Positions 27,943 to 37,017 are shown, counted from the stretch's first letter. The stretch is 64,000 nt of DNA from Urinicoccus massiliensis (GCF_900120405.1 NZ_LT635493.1:1131965-1195964), one strand, 5' to 3'. The notes: generated by a model not told the origin, from the sequence alone. Numbers and translations are program-made.

Positions 27943-28434
27943 ATGCAAAATGATGATATAAATAGCAGAACAATAGCCATAGTAAAAAAAGCGGGGATAG
28001 TTACAGCCAAGCAAGTTATAAATTTGATGAAGAAAATATTAGAGATAAATAAACATAAAACACAGATAGAACAGTCAAGACCCTTAGAAAAATTTAAAAA
28101 AGTAAAAGTAAAAGACCTTGTAAAAAAAGGTAAAGTAGAAACCTTAGAATTAAATGACATAGACTTAAAAACATTGAAAAAAGAATTAAAAAGATATGGG
28201 GTGAAATTTTCTATAAAGAAAGATTTAGAAAATGGAAACAACATTATCTTTTTTCAAGCAAAAGATATAAAAGTAATGGAACAAGCTTTTAAAAAGACAG
28301 TCCAGAAATTTAATAAAGATAAGTCAAGAAAGAGAAAATCTGTAATAGAAAGGCTTAATAACTTCAAGGATAAAGTCAAAGATACTATTGACAGAGATAA
28401 GGTTAAACATAAACATCAGGAACAAAGTTTATAA
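27943..28434 (+). CDS. PcfB family protein (DUF3801)
   Basis: 163 residues, basic, matching the PcfB/DUF3801 family: residues 10-30 (IAIVKKAGIVTAKQVINLM) and GVKFSIKKDLENGNNIIFFQAKD. In pCF10 PcfB is an accessory relaxosome protein that links the relaxase to the coupling protein; its gene commonly stands just before virD4, as here. The C-terminus is strongly basic. Confidence 0.85.
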   Translation: MQNDDINSRTIAIVKKAGIVTAKQVINLMKKILEINKHKTQIEQSRPLEKFKKVKVKDLVKKGKVETLELNDIDLKTLKKELKRYGVKFSIKKDLENGNNIIFFQAKDIKVMEQAFKKTVQKFNKDKSRKRKSVIERLNNFKDKVKDTIDRDKVKHKHQEQSL

Positions 28435-28473
28435 TAAAAACACTTGGATATATAATATATATGATGAGAAGGC

Positions 28474-28613
28474 ATGAATAGCTTTATTGTTGAATACTAT
28501 GAAAAAGAAGATTGGAATCATCCAGTAGAAGAATTTCTCTTATCTATAGATAAAAAATGAGAGCAGAAGCTTTAGGAAAGAAACTAAAAAATACCTTTGA
28601 AAGTAAAATATAA
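28474..28613 (+). pseudogene. Remnant of a RelE/HigB (Gp49-like) toxin gene
   Basis: 28 codons (MNSFIVEYYEKEDWNHPVEEF...) match the N-terminus of Gp49-like RelE/HigB toxins that accompany such ICEs. A stop follows; one frame over the text continues KMRAEALGKKLKNT before another stop. A shift in the AAAAAA run at 28552-28557 and loss of most of the gene explain this. No antitoxin is present. Confidence 0.6.
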
Positions 28614-28631
28614 GTATAATGGTGGTTCAAA

Positions 28632-28838
28632 ATGACAAATAAAAGAATATGTCCTATATGTAACTCAAAGATGAGACAACAGTTTATAGGTCTATTACAT
28701 TGCAAGTGTGGTATAAGTTATCATAAAGATTTAGGATATTTTAAAAGAAATGAAAATATGATGTTTGTCTTGGAAAGAAAAAAGATAGGTAAAAAAATAA
28801 AACAAGTTCCAGTAATAAGATATAAAAAAGATAAATAA
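28632..28838 (+). CDS. Small zinc-ribbon protein
   Basis: 68 residues with CPICNSK and CKCG, a likely single zinc ribbon, and a basic C-terminus. It stands between pcfB and virD4. No exact family recognised; a DNA- or RNA-binding accessory role is plausible. Confidence 0.6.
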   Translation: MTNKRICPICNSKMRQQFIGLLHCKCGISYHKDLGYFKRNENMMFVLERKKIGKKIKQVPVIRYKKDK

Positions 28839-28847
28839 AATACTAAT

Positions 28848-28871
28848 GGGTAGAGAAATCTACTCTTTTTT
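28848..28871 (+). terminator. Hairpin and T-tract before virD4
   Basis: GGGTAGA-GAAA-TCTACTC followed by TTTTTTA; the virD4 ribosome site GGAGAGG comes straight after. It is one of several such hairpins standing directly before genes in this element and could attenuate virD4 transcription. Confidence 0.7.
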
Positions 28872-28882
28872 ATGGAGAGGAA

Positions 28883-29454
28883 GTGATTAATTCGAAAATA
28901 CTAAATGAAATAATAAAAGATATAAAAAATGTTTTTAAGATAAGAGATAAGAAGAAATTTGTATTAGAAAATTTTCCTTACCTCTTATTTTTTTATATAG
29001 GAAATATCTTTGCAAGCCATGTCAACTCTTATGTAGGAGGAGATATAATAGATAGAATTCTAGTGGCTTTTAGTCAAATAGATACTTTAAAATATATTCC
29101 ATCATTAAAAATAAAAAACCTGATACCCGGTCTAATTCTATCAGTAGTTATCAAGTTAATCCTTATACAGAAAAAGAAAAAAGCAAAAAAGTTTAGAGAG
29201 GGCAGAGAATATGGATCGGCAAGATGGGGAAATGAAAAAGATATTGAGCCATACATTGACAAGAAGTTTGAAAACAATGTGCTACTAACTCAAACTGAAA
29301 GACTTACCATGAACAATAGACCTAAAAATCCAAAATATGCTAGGAATAAAAATGTATTGGTAATTGGAGGTTCTGGAAGTGGTAAAACAAGGTTCTTTGT
29401 AAAGCCGAATCTCATGCAAATGCACTCTTCATATGTAGTGACCGATCCAAAAGG
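28883..29454 (+). pseudogene. virD4: virD4 coupling protein, part 1 of 3
   Basis: 190 codons from a GTG start. Two N-terminal membrane helices (about 28-48 and 75-95) precede the Walker A motif GGSGSGKTRFF and YVVTDPKG, where the gene is cut. In intact homologues the next residues are TLVLECGK, which begin part 2 at 37705 in the same frame. The frame as it stands adds only LTF and stops. VirD4/TraG is the ATPase that delivers the relaxosome to the type IV secretion channel; this copy cannot work while split. Confidence 0.92.
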
Positions 29455-29509
29455 ATTAACCTTTTAGGGACAGAGAAAATAACAAAAACTTGGAAAGGAG
29501 GTAATTCTC

Positions 29510-31180
29510 ATGTCAAATACGAAAAGAACAGGACAAACAGCCCTTTATGAGCGTTTAAGTCGTGATGACGAAATGCAAGGAGAAAGCAATTCCATCACCA
29601 ATCAAAAACAGCTGCTTGAAAGCTATGCGAAAAGAAACGGTTTTGTAAATATCTATCACTATACCGATGATGGAGTAAGCGGAACGACCTTTGATAGAGA
29701 GGGATTTCAAAATATGATAAAAGCAGTAGAAGAAAACAAAGTATCTACTGTGATAGTAAAAGATATGAGCAGGTTTGGCAGAGATTACCTCAAAGTAGGT
29801 TTTTATACCGAAATACTTTTCAAAGAAAAGGGAGTGAGGTTTATCGCTATCAATAACGGAATAGATAGTGAAAAACAAGCAGAAAGCGACTTTACCCCAT
29901 TTCTAAATATTATGAACGAATGGTATGCAAGAGATACCTCAAGAAAAATACAATCTATCTTCAGAGCAAGAATGGAAGAGGGTAAAAGAGTATCACCAAG
30001 CGTTCCATACGGCTATTATAGAAACCCTAAGAACAAACAGGAGCTACTTGTCGATAAAGAGAGTTCAAAGGTCGTAAAACGCATTTATAGGCTTGTAATA
30101 GAGGGATATGGAGTAACTCAGATAGCAGATATACTAACCAAAGATAAAGTCCTTATTCCATCAGCCTATGCAGAAATACACTATCCTGAAAATAACCACA
30201 GCTCCAAGAAAAGAGGAATAGAAGACCCATATTTTTGGACACCAACCACAGTAAGCTATATCTTAGAAAAGCAAGAATATATGGGACATACTGTATTGGG
30301 AAAGACAATTAGTGTAGACTACAAAACCAAGAAACGCAGAAAGGCGAAAGCAGATGAACTCATTATCTTCAAAAACACCCATGAAGCGATTATTGACGAA
30401 GAAACATGGAATAATGCTCAAAGGTTAAGAAAAACAGTAAGAAGAAGCCCAAAGTATGGTACAACCTCCCACCCATTTACAGGACTTTTAATCTGTTCTG
30501 ATTGTGGAGGAAAGTTAAGTTACAGAGAGCCGGCAGAACATAAAGAAAAGAAATACGATTGTGATTATTGTTTTGTGTGCCAACATTACAGACACAGAAA
30601 AGGCACTTGCAGTATGCACTACATCAAAGTAAAGACAGTGAATGAAATTCTCTTGAAATCAATTAAAGAAATCACAGACTTTGCCAAAGAAGATAAACAA
30701 GAATTTCTAAAAGTGATGAACAAATTGTCCGATGAAAAAAGAGAAGAAAAGTATCAAGGGGATAAAGAAAAGTTAGAGAAACTGTCATCAAGAAATGCAG
30801 AATTAACAACCCTTATTACAAAGCTATATGAAGACCACGCACTTGGAAAAATTCCTGTAAAACACTTTGATAGATTATTTAATACCTATGATACGGAGCA
30901 ACAAGACTTAGAAAATCAAATACAGTATTTTGAAGATGAAATAGAAAGTTATCATCAGAGAAAAGTTGATACTGATAAATTCTTAAAGATGATAGAAAAA
31001 TATACCGATATTGAAGAACTGACAGTACCAATGATAAATGAGTATATAGAAAAAGTTGTAGTCCATGAAGCAACAGGAGGAAGAAAAGGCAAGGAGAGAA
31101 AACAACAGGTCGATGTGTATTTTAACTTTATAGGGAACTGTCAAATTCCACAGAAAGCTGATATGGAAAAAGCACCTTAA
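29510..31180 (+). CDS. Large serine recombinase (TnpX-like) of IME A
   Basis: 556 residues. An N-terminal resolvase domain has the catalytic serine in ALYERLSRDDE (about residue 15) and the arginines of VIVKDMSRFGRDYLKVG. A recombinase domain, a four-cysteine zinc ribbon (CSDCGG ... CQHYRHRKGTC), a coiled coil and a C-terminal DUF4368 follow. It would excise and insert IME A. The ribosome site is AAAGGAGG. Its gene lies just inside the left end, so its promoter may form only in the circular element. Confidence 0.95.
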   Translation: MSNTKRTGQTALYERLSRDDEMQGESNSITNQKQLLESYAKRNGFVNIYHYTDDGVSGTTFDREGFQNMIKAVEENKVSTVIVKDMSRFGRDYLKVGFYTEILFKEKGVRFIAINNGIDSEKQAESDFTPFLNIMNEWYARDTSRKIQSIFRARMEEGKRVSPSVPYGYYRNPKNKQELLVDKESSKVVKRIYRLVIEGYGVTQIADILTKDKVLIPSAYAEIHYPENNHSSKKRGIEDPYFWTPTTVSYILEKQEYMGHTVLGKTISVDYKTKKRRKAKADELIIFKNTHEAIIDEETWNNAQRLRKTVRRSPKYGTTSHPFTGLLICSDCGGKLSYREPAEHKEKKYDCDYCFVCQHYRHRKGTCSMHYIKVKTVNEILLKSIKEITDFAKEDKQEFLKVMNKLSDEKREEKYQGDKEKLEKLSSRNAELTTLITKLYEDHALGKIPVKHFDRLFNTYDTEQQDLENQIQYFEDEIESYHQRKVDTDKFLKMIEKYTDIEELTVPMINEYIEKVVVHEATGGRKGKERKQQVDVYFNFIGNCQIPQKADMEKAP

Positions 31181-31235
31181 AAATGCTATAATATTTAGTA
31201 ATTTAGACAATAAAAATATAAATAGGAGGTAGAAT

Positions 31236-31955
31236 ATCGCTGAAAATTGGACAGCATTATTAGATAAATACATTAACAAACTTATTAGTCCCGATGGGAG
31301 ACAAACCTACGAAAGTAAAGATGAGTTAGTTAATCTTATGCTTAAATTAGCTGAATTGAAAAAAAGCGATAAGGTAATGGATATAGGTTGTGGTTGGGGA
31401 AATTTTTCAAAGGTATGTAGTAATTTTTCAGATGAAGTTATTGGTATTGAGCCAAATGCAGATAATTTACAGGAAGCTATAAATCGTAGTAATGGAAATG
31501 TAAAATATATTCAAGGAAGTTTTGAAGCATTAAATTGCAATCAAAGCGTTAATAAAGTTATTAGTATGTTAGCATTCCATCAAGTGCCATGGGATTATAA
31601 AGAAAAGTCGTTAGAAAATATTTCAGAGATACTTACAACGGATGGTTATTTTTATTTGTGCGATACCATGCTTTTATTTGACGCAGAAAAGGATACCGAA
31701 TTATTTAATAAGGTATATAGATTTTTATTAAAAGAAACCACGCCTGAAGAAATATATAAAAATTATATAGAACCATACCTTAAAGAAAATGAAGTTTATA
31801 CGGTTGAAGATATGAGAGAAAATAGTCCCAAGGATAATTGGTTCTATTCTATGAAAGAGTTGAAACATTGGTCAGAAAAAGCAAATATGGAGTTAGTAAA
31901 AACGGTAGCTATTTGTCCATTTTTTGGAGTCGTGGTTTTTAAGAAAAAGAAGTAA
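31236..31955 (+). CDS. Class I SAM-dependent methyltransferase, start codon altered
   Basis: About 239 residues: the SAM-binding motif VMDIGCGWGNFSKVC, then IGIEPNADNL, and a motif II-like region. Substrate unknown. An excellent ribosome site (AGGAGG, 31224-31229) stands before an open frame whose first codon is ATC (31236: ATC GCT GAA AAT TGG), not ATG; the next ATG is 34 codons in, at 31338, without a ribosome site. Either ATC is used weakly or the start was lost by one base change. Confidence 0.75.
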   Translation: MAENWTALLDKYINKLISPDGRQTYESKDELVNLMLKLAELKKSDKVMDIGCGWGNFSKVCSNFSDEVIGIEPNADNLQEAINRSNGNVKYIQGSFEALNCNQSVNKVISMLAFHQVPWDYKEKSLENISEILTTDGYFYLCDTMLLFDAEKDTELFNKVYRFLLKETTPEEIYKNYIEPYLKENEVYTVEDMRENSPKDNWFYSMKELKHWSEKANMELVKTVAICPFFGVVVFKKKK

Positions 31956-31983
31956 CTAACAATTTAATAAAAAATAACACACT

Positions 31984-32017
31984 AACAGTAAATCAAAAAT
32001 GGTTTACTGTTTTTTCT
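31984..32017 (+). terminator. Terminator, first copy of a repeated cassette
   Basis: AACAGTAAA / TTTACTGTT stem followed by TTTTTC, flanked by AATTTAATAAAAA. Nearly the same sequence recurs at 37432-37465 in this IME and in reduced form at 59106-59136. Each stands just before the ribosome site of a gene. Confidence 0.8.
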
Positions 32018-32048
32018 TTGTCCAAAAACAGAAGAAAGGAAAACAGAA

Positions 32049-32369
32049 ATGAAAAACATAGATGAAAAAATTTTAATGACAGAAGAAGAAATCAAGCAGT
32101 TACAAAACAAAAGAAAAAAGCTCATCAGTCAACAGAAACAGGAAGAACGAAAGAAAAGGGATAGACGGATTTATGAAAAAGGAGCAGTCTTTGAAAGTAT
32201 CTTTATTGAAAGCAAGGATTTTACCAAAGACGAATTTTATCAGCTAATCACATTCCCAAACATCAAAGAAGAAGTCAATCAAAAAATCTTAAAAATCATA
32301 GAAAAGCGAAAAGAAAATCAAAATCAAAACACAGAAAACCAAGAGGAAGAAACGGACATAGAGGAATAG
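32049..32369 (+). CDS. DUF3847 mobilization accessory protein
   Basis: 106 residues: an N-terminal charged coiled coil, then a basic patch (KKRDRRIYEKGAVFESIF) and a polar acidic tail. DUF3847 proteins stand next to MobA/MobL relaxase genes in Tn4451-type and related elements, and probably act as the relaxosome accessory DNA-binding protein. The adjacent conserved oriT-like region fits this. Confidence 0.72.
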   Translation: MKNIDEKILMTEEEIKQLQNKRKKLISQQKQEERKKRDRRIYEKGAVFESIFIESKDFTKDEFYQLITFPNIKEEVNQKILKIIEKRKENQNQNTENQEEETDIEE

Positions 32370-32370
32370 T

Positions 32371-32441
32371 CCCTTGTTTACAAGGGCGCACTTATACACC
32401 CTAAAGGGTGTGTGCGTTCTCCGAAGGCTCTTGCAGAGAGC
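32371..32441 (+). other. oriT: Candidate oriT of IME A
   Basis: Between the DUF3847 and relaxase genes lie a hairpin CCCTTG/CAAGGG, the word GCGCACTTAT, a perfect hairpin ACACCC-TAAA-GGGTGT, the word TGCGTTCT, and a hairpin CTCT-TGC-AGAG. The same series, with compensatory base changes in two stems, occurs in IME B at 48803-48883 on the opposite strand. Conservation outside any gene, beside a relaxase, marks it as the transfer origin. The nick site is not identified. Confidence 0.75.
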
Positions 32442-32521
32442 ATATCAGCTAACGCTGATACAGGGGAGCTACACTCCCCTACGGAAATAAATTTCCTACC
32501 CCTTGTGTACTTCCCAAAAGA

Positions 32522-32552
32522 AATCGGATAAAAAGCAATCCGATTTTTTTTA
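32522..32552 (+). terminator. Terminator before the IME A relaxase gene
   Basis: AATCGGAT / ATCCGATT stem followed by TTTTTTT, 58 bases before the relaxase start. Confidence 0.75.
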
Positions 32553-32609
32553 GTAAGTCTTTATCATCGCCATCGTCCCCACATTAAAAAAGAGAGGAGG
32601 TTTTTTCTT

Positions 32610-34070
32610 ATGGCGATATATCATCTTAGTATAAAGATTATTTCAAGAGGAAAAGGCAAAAGTGCAGTAGCAGCTTCCGCCTATCGTAGTGGCGAAAAGA
32701 TAAAAAACGAATATGACGGAATAGTCCATGACTTTACAAGAAAAGGCGGAATAGCCTATACCGAAATTCTATTACCGCAAAATGCACCTGAAGAATTTTC
32801 AAACCGTTCTGTATTATGGAACAGTGTTGAGAAAATAGAAAAAAGTAAAAACTCACAGCTTGCAAGAGAAATCGAAATTGCTTTACCCAAAGAATTAGAC
32901 AGGGAAAAACAGATAGAACTTGTAAGGGAATATGTAAAAGAAAATTTTGTGAAAGTTGGTATGTGTGCCGATATTGCCCTACATGATAAAAATGACGGAA
33001 ACCCACACGCACATATTCTATTAACTATGCGACCGCTAAACGAAGATACAACATGGGGAGCAAAATCAAAAAAGGAATATATCCTTGATGAAAACGGAGA
33101 GAAAGTAAAACTTAAAAATGGCAACTACAAAACAAAGAAAATAAATGCAGTAGATTGGAACGAACAAGACAAAGCAGAGCATTGGCGAAAAGCATGGGCA
33201 GATATTACAAATAAATATCTTGAAGAAAATAGCATACAGGAAAAAGTGGATCACCGTTCCTATGAAAGACAGGGCATAGAACAAATACCGACCATTCATT
33301 TAGGCGTATCAGCCACCCAAATGGAAAAGAAAGGCATAAATACCGACAGGGGAAATATCAACCGAGAAATCAAACATCAGAATAAGATATTAAAAGAGAT
33401 TGCAAGAAGAATAAAAGCCTTACTAAATTGGATAAGAGGAATAGGAAAAGAAGAAAAGGCAGAAACTGATAATCTCAAATCTACCCTCCCATCCAAAGAA
33501 AATTTGCTATCCGTTTTTAAAAATCTTATCCGTAAAAATGCAGATAACCATAATACAGATTTAGAAAAATACATCGAAAGCTATCAATTCTTAAAAGAGA
33601 AAAACATTATTTCCTTATCTGAACTGAAAGAAAGTATAGTTACTTTAAGAGATAAGAATTACAAGACCACAAGAGCCTTAAAAGATACCGAGAAAAAGAT
33701 TGATGAAAAAACACAACTCATCGACCAGTCAGAAAAATATTTGAAGTACAAGGACATCTACAAAGCCTATGCAAAGTTAAAGAAAATAAAACAGGAAGAT
33801 TTTTATAATGAGCATACGGCGAAGCTTATTCTATTTGAAAGTGCAAGGAAACATCTCAAAGAGCATTTAGGGGAAAGTAAGACCTTAAATATATCCAAAT
33901 GGAAATCGGAACTTACCACTTTGAAGAAAGATAAAAAGAGCCTATATAGTAAAATATTAGAAATACGAGAAGAAGTAGAACAGGCTGAAAAAGTTAAGAC
34001 CTGTATAGAGCAGTTACAGGAACAAGAAAAACAACTATCACAGGTAAAGAGGAATGAGTTAGACCTATAA
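32610..34070 (+). CDS. MobA/MobL family relaxase of IME A
   Basis: 486 residues. MAIYHLSIKIISRGKGKSAV is the N-terminal motif of MobQ-type relaxases; the metal-binding histidines are in ALHDKNDGNPHAHILLTMRPL (about 124-144). The C-terminal 230 residues are a lysine/glutamate-rich coiled coil. It would nick at oriT and lead the strand through a helper's secretion system. It differs clearly from the IME B relaxase, so the two elements are cousins, not copies. Confidence 0.93.
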   Translation: MAIYHLSIKIISRGKGKSAVAASAYRSGEKIKNEYDGIVHDFTRKGGIAYTEILLPQNAPEEFSNRSVLWNSVEKIEKSKNSQLAREIEIALPKELDREKQIELVREYVKENFVKVGMCADIALHDKNDGNPHAHILLTMRPLNEDTTWGAKSKKEYILDENGEKVKLKNGNYKTKKINAVDWNEQDKAEHWRKAWADITNKYLEENSIQEKVDHRSYERQGIEQIPTIHLGVSATQMEKKGINTDRGNINREIKHQNKILKEIARRIKALLNWIRGIGKEEKAETDNLKSTLPSKENLLSVFKNLIRKNADNHNTDLEKYIESYQFLKEKNIISLSELKESIVTLRDKNYKTTRALKDTEKKIDEKTQLIDQSEKYLKYKDIYKAYAKLKKIKQEDFYNEHTAKLILFESARKHLKEHLGESKTLNISKWKSELTTLKKDKKSLYSKILEIREEVEQAEKVKTCIEQLQEQEKQLSQVKRNELDL

Positions 34071-34173
34071 AACTAAGTGAAAAAATGGTATAATTAAATA
34101 TAATCACTAAATAGTAATTTTAAAGAGAGTTATATAAAAGATAAGAAATAGTATTAGAAAGAAGGGAAAGAAT

Positions 34174-35148
34174 ATGTGTACAGCAGCAACTTATAAAACG
34201 AAAGATTTTTATTTTGGAAGAACATTGGATTATGAATTTTCATATGGAGATGAAGTAACAATAACACCAAGAAACTTTGAATTTAAATTTAGAGAAGTAG
34301 ATGACATTAAGAGTCATTATGCGATAATTGGAATGGCATTTGTTACTGAAGATTATCCATTATATTACGATGCAATAAACGAAAAAGGGTTAGCAATAGC
34401 AGGTTTAAATTTTGTTGGAAATGCTCATTATAAAGAAAAACAGGAAGGAAAAGATAATGTTGCTCAATTTGAACTGATACCATGGATTTTAAGCCAATGT
34501 TCAAATGTAAATGAAGCTAGAAATTTGATTGAAAAAATGAATGTGTTAAATACTCCATTTAGTGATAAATTACCATTAGCTAGCTTACATTGGATTATTT
34601 CCGATAGCACACAATCAATAACTGTAGAGTCTGTTATTGATGGAATAAAAATATATGATAATCCAGTAGGGGTATTAACTAATAATCCATCTTTTGATAA
34701 GCAAATGTTTGCCTTAAATAATTATATGTATTTATCACCTAAATCTCCAGAGAATAAATTTAGTAAAGAATTAGATCTAAGTTTATATAGTAGAGGAATG
34801 GGAGCAATAGGTCTACCAGGTGATTTATCATCGCAATCAAGATTCATAAGAGTAGCGTATACTAAATTAAATTCTTTTTCTAAAGAAGATGAAAAATCAA
34901 GTGTTAGTCAATTTTTTCACATTTTAGGTAGCGTTGATCAACAAAGAGGATGCTGTGATTTAGGTGATGATAAATTTGAAATAACAATTTATACATCTTG
35001 CTGTAATGTAAATAAGGGAATTTATTATTATACAACATATGATAATCATCAAATAACAGCAGTTGATATGCACAAAGAAAATCTAGATAGTAATGTACTT
35101 ATTCGTTATCCTTTGATAAAGGAAGAACAGATAAGAACTCAAAATTAA
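34174..35148 (+). CDS. Choloylglycine hydrolase family protein (bile salt hydrolase-like)
   Basis: 324 residues, Ntn-hydrolase of the bile salt hydrolase/penicillin V acylase family. Cys2, exposed after Met removal, is the nucleophile; Arg16 and Asp19 (GRTLDYE), Asn in GLNFVG, Asn in GVLTNNP and Arg in QSRFIRVAY complete the active site. The family deconjugates bile salts or cleaves penicillin V; motifs alone do not decide, though the gut-type cargo favours bile salts. No signal peptide, so cytoplasmic. Confidence 0.9.
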   Translation: MCTAATYKTKDFYFGRTLDYEFSYGDEVTITPRNFEFKFREVDDIKSHYAIIGMAFVTEDYPLYYDAINEKGLAIAGLNFVGNAHYKEKQEGKDNVAQFELIPWILSQCSNVNEARNLIEKMNVLNTPFSDKLPLASLHWIISDSTQSITVESVIDGIKIYDNPVGVLTNNPSFDKQMFALNNYMYLSPKSPENKFSKELDLSLYSRGMGAIGLPGDLSSQSRFIRVAYTKLNSFSKEDEKSSVSQFFHILGSVDQQRGCCDLGDDKFEITIYTSCCNVNKGIYYYTTYDNHQITAVDMHKENLDSNVLIRYPLIKEEQIRTQN

Positions 35149-35212
35149 TGTTTATCTATAAAGAAGATAAAAGTATTACATATAAAAATGAATTAGTATG
35201 AGGAGAAAAAAT

Positions 35213-36718
35213 ATGTGGATGGCAGTAAAAAGAGGAATTGTTGTAGCAATAGGTTTATTAATACAAATTCTATTAACATTATTTATATATTTAAAATTTG
35301 GAGAATTTATAAGTATTATTCATGTAGTTTATGGTTTACTTAGTATTATAATTGTTTTAATGATTATCAAGTATAGTAAAAGATTAAGTAGCGATTTAAT
35401 ATGGATATTACTGATTATGCTTTTTCCATTAATTGGAACACTTCTATATATCATACTTAGTAATAATATGAAAAGAAGTAAAGTTTTAAAGAATATTAAT
35501 GAAAATATAGAAAATGGTCAAAAATACTTAATACAAGATGAATTTATAAAAAAAGAAATCGATACTAAAAATTTAGGACAATTAAAATATATAAGTGAAT
35601 TTGCAGGATTTCCTGTAACGAAAAACAATGAGATAAACTATTATTCTCTTGGTGATGACGTTTATCCTGTTATGTTAGAAGAACTAAAAAAAGCCAAAAA
35701 ATTTATTTTTATAGAATATTTCATTATTAATAATGGTACTATGTGGCAAGGAATTTTAGATATATTAAAAGAAAAAGCAAATTCAGGACTAGATGTAAGA
35801 GTATTATATGATGATATGGGTTCTTTTGCTATGCTACCTAGTAATTATCCAAAGTTACTGGGGAAATATGGAATAAAATGTATGCAATTTAATAAATTAT
35901 CGCCATTTGCAGGTATTATTATGAATAATAGAGATCATAGAAAAATGATGATAATTGATGGACATACTGTTTTTTCTGGTGGAATTAATATTTCAGATGA
36001 ATATATAAATATAAATAGTAAATTAGGAGTATGGAAAGATAATGGAATTAGGATAAAAGGTGAAGCTGTTTGGAATTTTACTGTTATGTTTCTAGAAATG
36101 TGGAATTCATTTAAAAAAGAAGATAATGATTATAATAAATACAAATATAATTTTACTGAAAAGTATAAGGAAAATGCTTTCGTTGTACCTTATGGGGAAA
36201 GTCCATTAGATGATGTTATAACCGGCGAAGATATTTATCTAAATATTATCAATCAAGCGAAAAAGTATGTTTATATTTATACACCTTATTTAATTATTGA
36301 TACAGATATGATAAATAGTTTAATCTTAGCTGCAAGAAGAGGAGTAGATGTCAGAATTGTTGTTCCTGGAATACCCGATAAAAGAATTGTATATGATTTA
36401 ACCTCTTCTTATTTTTATACATTAATTAAAGGTGGAGTAAAAATTTATACTTATACGAATGGTTTTGTACATAGCAAAGTATTTTTATCCGATGATGAAA
36501 TAGCAACTGTAGGAACAATAAACTTAGATTATAGAAGTTTATATTTACATTTTGAATGTGGTATTTATATGAAGGATACAAATGTAATAAAAGATATCAA
36601 AAAAGATTTTGAGGATTCCTTTAAAGAATCACATAAAGTAGATGAAAGAGAAGCAAAAAATGGTTTATTTAAAGGACTATGGCAAGCTATTTTAAGATTA
36701 TTTGCTCCAATAATGTAA
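35213..36718 (+). CDS. cls: Cardiolipin synthase
   Basis: 501 residues. Two N-terminal membrane helices (about 8-28 and 35-57) and two phospholipase D motifs: HRKMMIIDGHTVFSGGIN and HSKVFLSDDEIATVGTIN. It joins two phosphatidylglycerols into cardiolipin in the membrane. The ATG at 35213 follows AGGAGA; the one at 35198 is too close to it. Together with the preceding hydrolase gene it looks like membrane or bile stress cargo. Its very AT-rich codons suggest a different source from the flanking mobility genes. Confidence 0.92.
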   Translation: MWMAVKRGIVVAIGLLIQILLTLFIYLKFGEFISIIHVVYGLLSIIIVLMIIKYSKRLSSDLIWILLIMLFPLIGTLLYIILSNNMKRSKVLKNINENIENGQKYLIQDEFIKKEIDTKNLGQLKYISEFAGFPVTKNNEINYYSLGDDVYPVMLEELKKAKKFIFIEYFIINNGTMWQGILDILKEKANSGLDVRVLYDDMGSFAMLPSNYPKLLGKYGIKCMQFNKLSPFAGIIMNNRDHRKMMIIDGHTVFSGGINISDEYININSKLGVWKDNGIRIKGEAVWNFTVMFLEMWNSFKKEDNDYNKYKYNFTEKYKENAFVVPYGESPLDDVITGEDIYLNIINQAKKYVYIYTPYLIIDTDMINSLILAARRGVDVRIVVPGIPDKRIVYDLTSSYFYTLIKGGVKIYTYTNGFVHSKVFLSDDEIATVGTINLDYRSLYLHFECGIYMKDTNVIKDIKKDFEDSFKESHKVDEREAKNGLFKGLWQAILRLFAPIM

Positions 36719-36782
36719 ACGATATAATAAAATTAGATAAATAGAAAATTATAATTTGTTGAGAAAGTGTACATTTGTAAAT

Positions 36783-36833
36783 GATGTGAGACCAAAAACA
36801 GGAGAGAGAATTTCCTGTTTTTGGTCTCACATC
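36783..36833. repeat. Perfect 21-base inverted repeat
   Basis: Arms at 36783-36803 (starting GATGTGAGACCAAAAACAGG) and 36813-36833 are exact reverse complements around a nine-base loop. There is no T-tract. It replaces the 5' part of an NTF2-like gene whose end follows, so it may be the scar of an insertion or inversion. Confidence 0.85.
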
Positions 36834-37007
36834 AATTGTATCTCTACAGGGAAAGTTGAAGAATTTGACGGTATTTCTTTGATTGTTTGGACAGCCGATA
36901 ATAAGATAAAAGTATTGAAAGAGTTTGGCTGTAATTGTAATAACTACAATCCTTACAAAGAGAGTGAAACACCATTGTTTAGAGATGAAAAAGTGAATTG
37001 GTTTTAA
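36834..37007 (+). pseudogene. 3' remnant of an NTF2/SnoaL-like gene
   Basis: About 57 codons (NCISTGKVEEFDGISLIVW ... DEKVNWF) resemble the C-terminal half of small NTF2-fold proteins. No start lies in phase with it except through the inverted repeat. It stands directly before an intact gene of the same broad fold. Confidence 0.5.
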
Positions 37008-37017
37008 GGTGATTACT

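Noticed and set aside
29074..29277. Antisense frame within virD4 part 1
   Set aside because: It is a shadow of an AT-rich coding frame with no independent support.
36756..37007. 83-codon frame as an intact gene
   Set aside because: Its first 26 codons run through a perfect inverted repeat and have no ribosome site; only the end resembles a known fold, so I call it a remnant.
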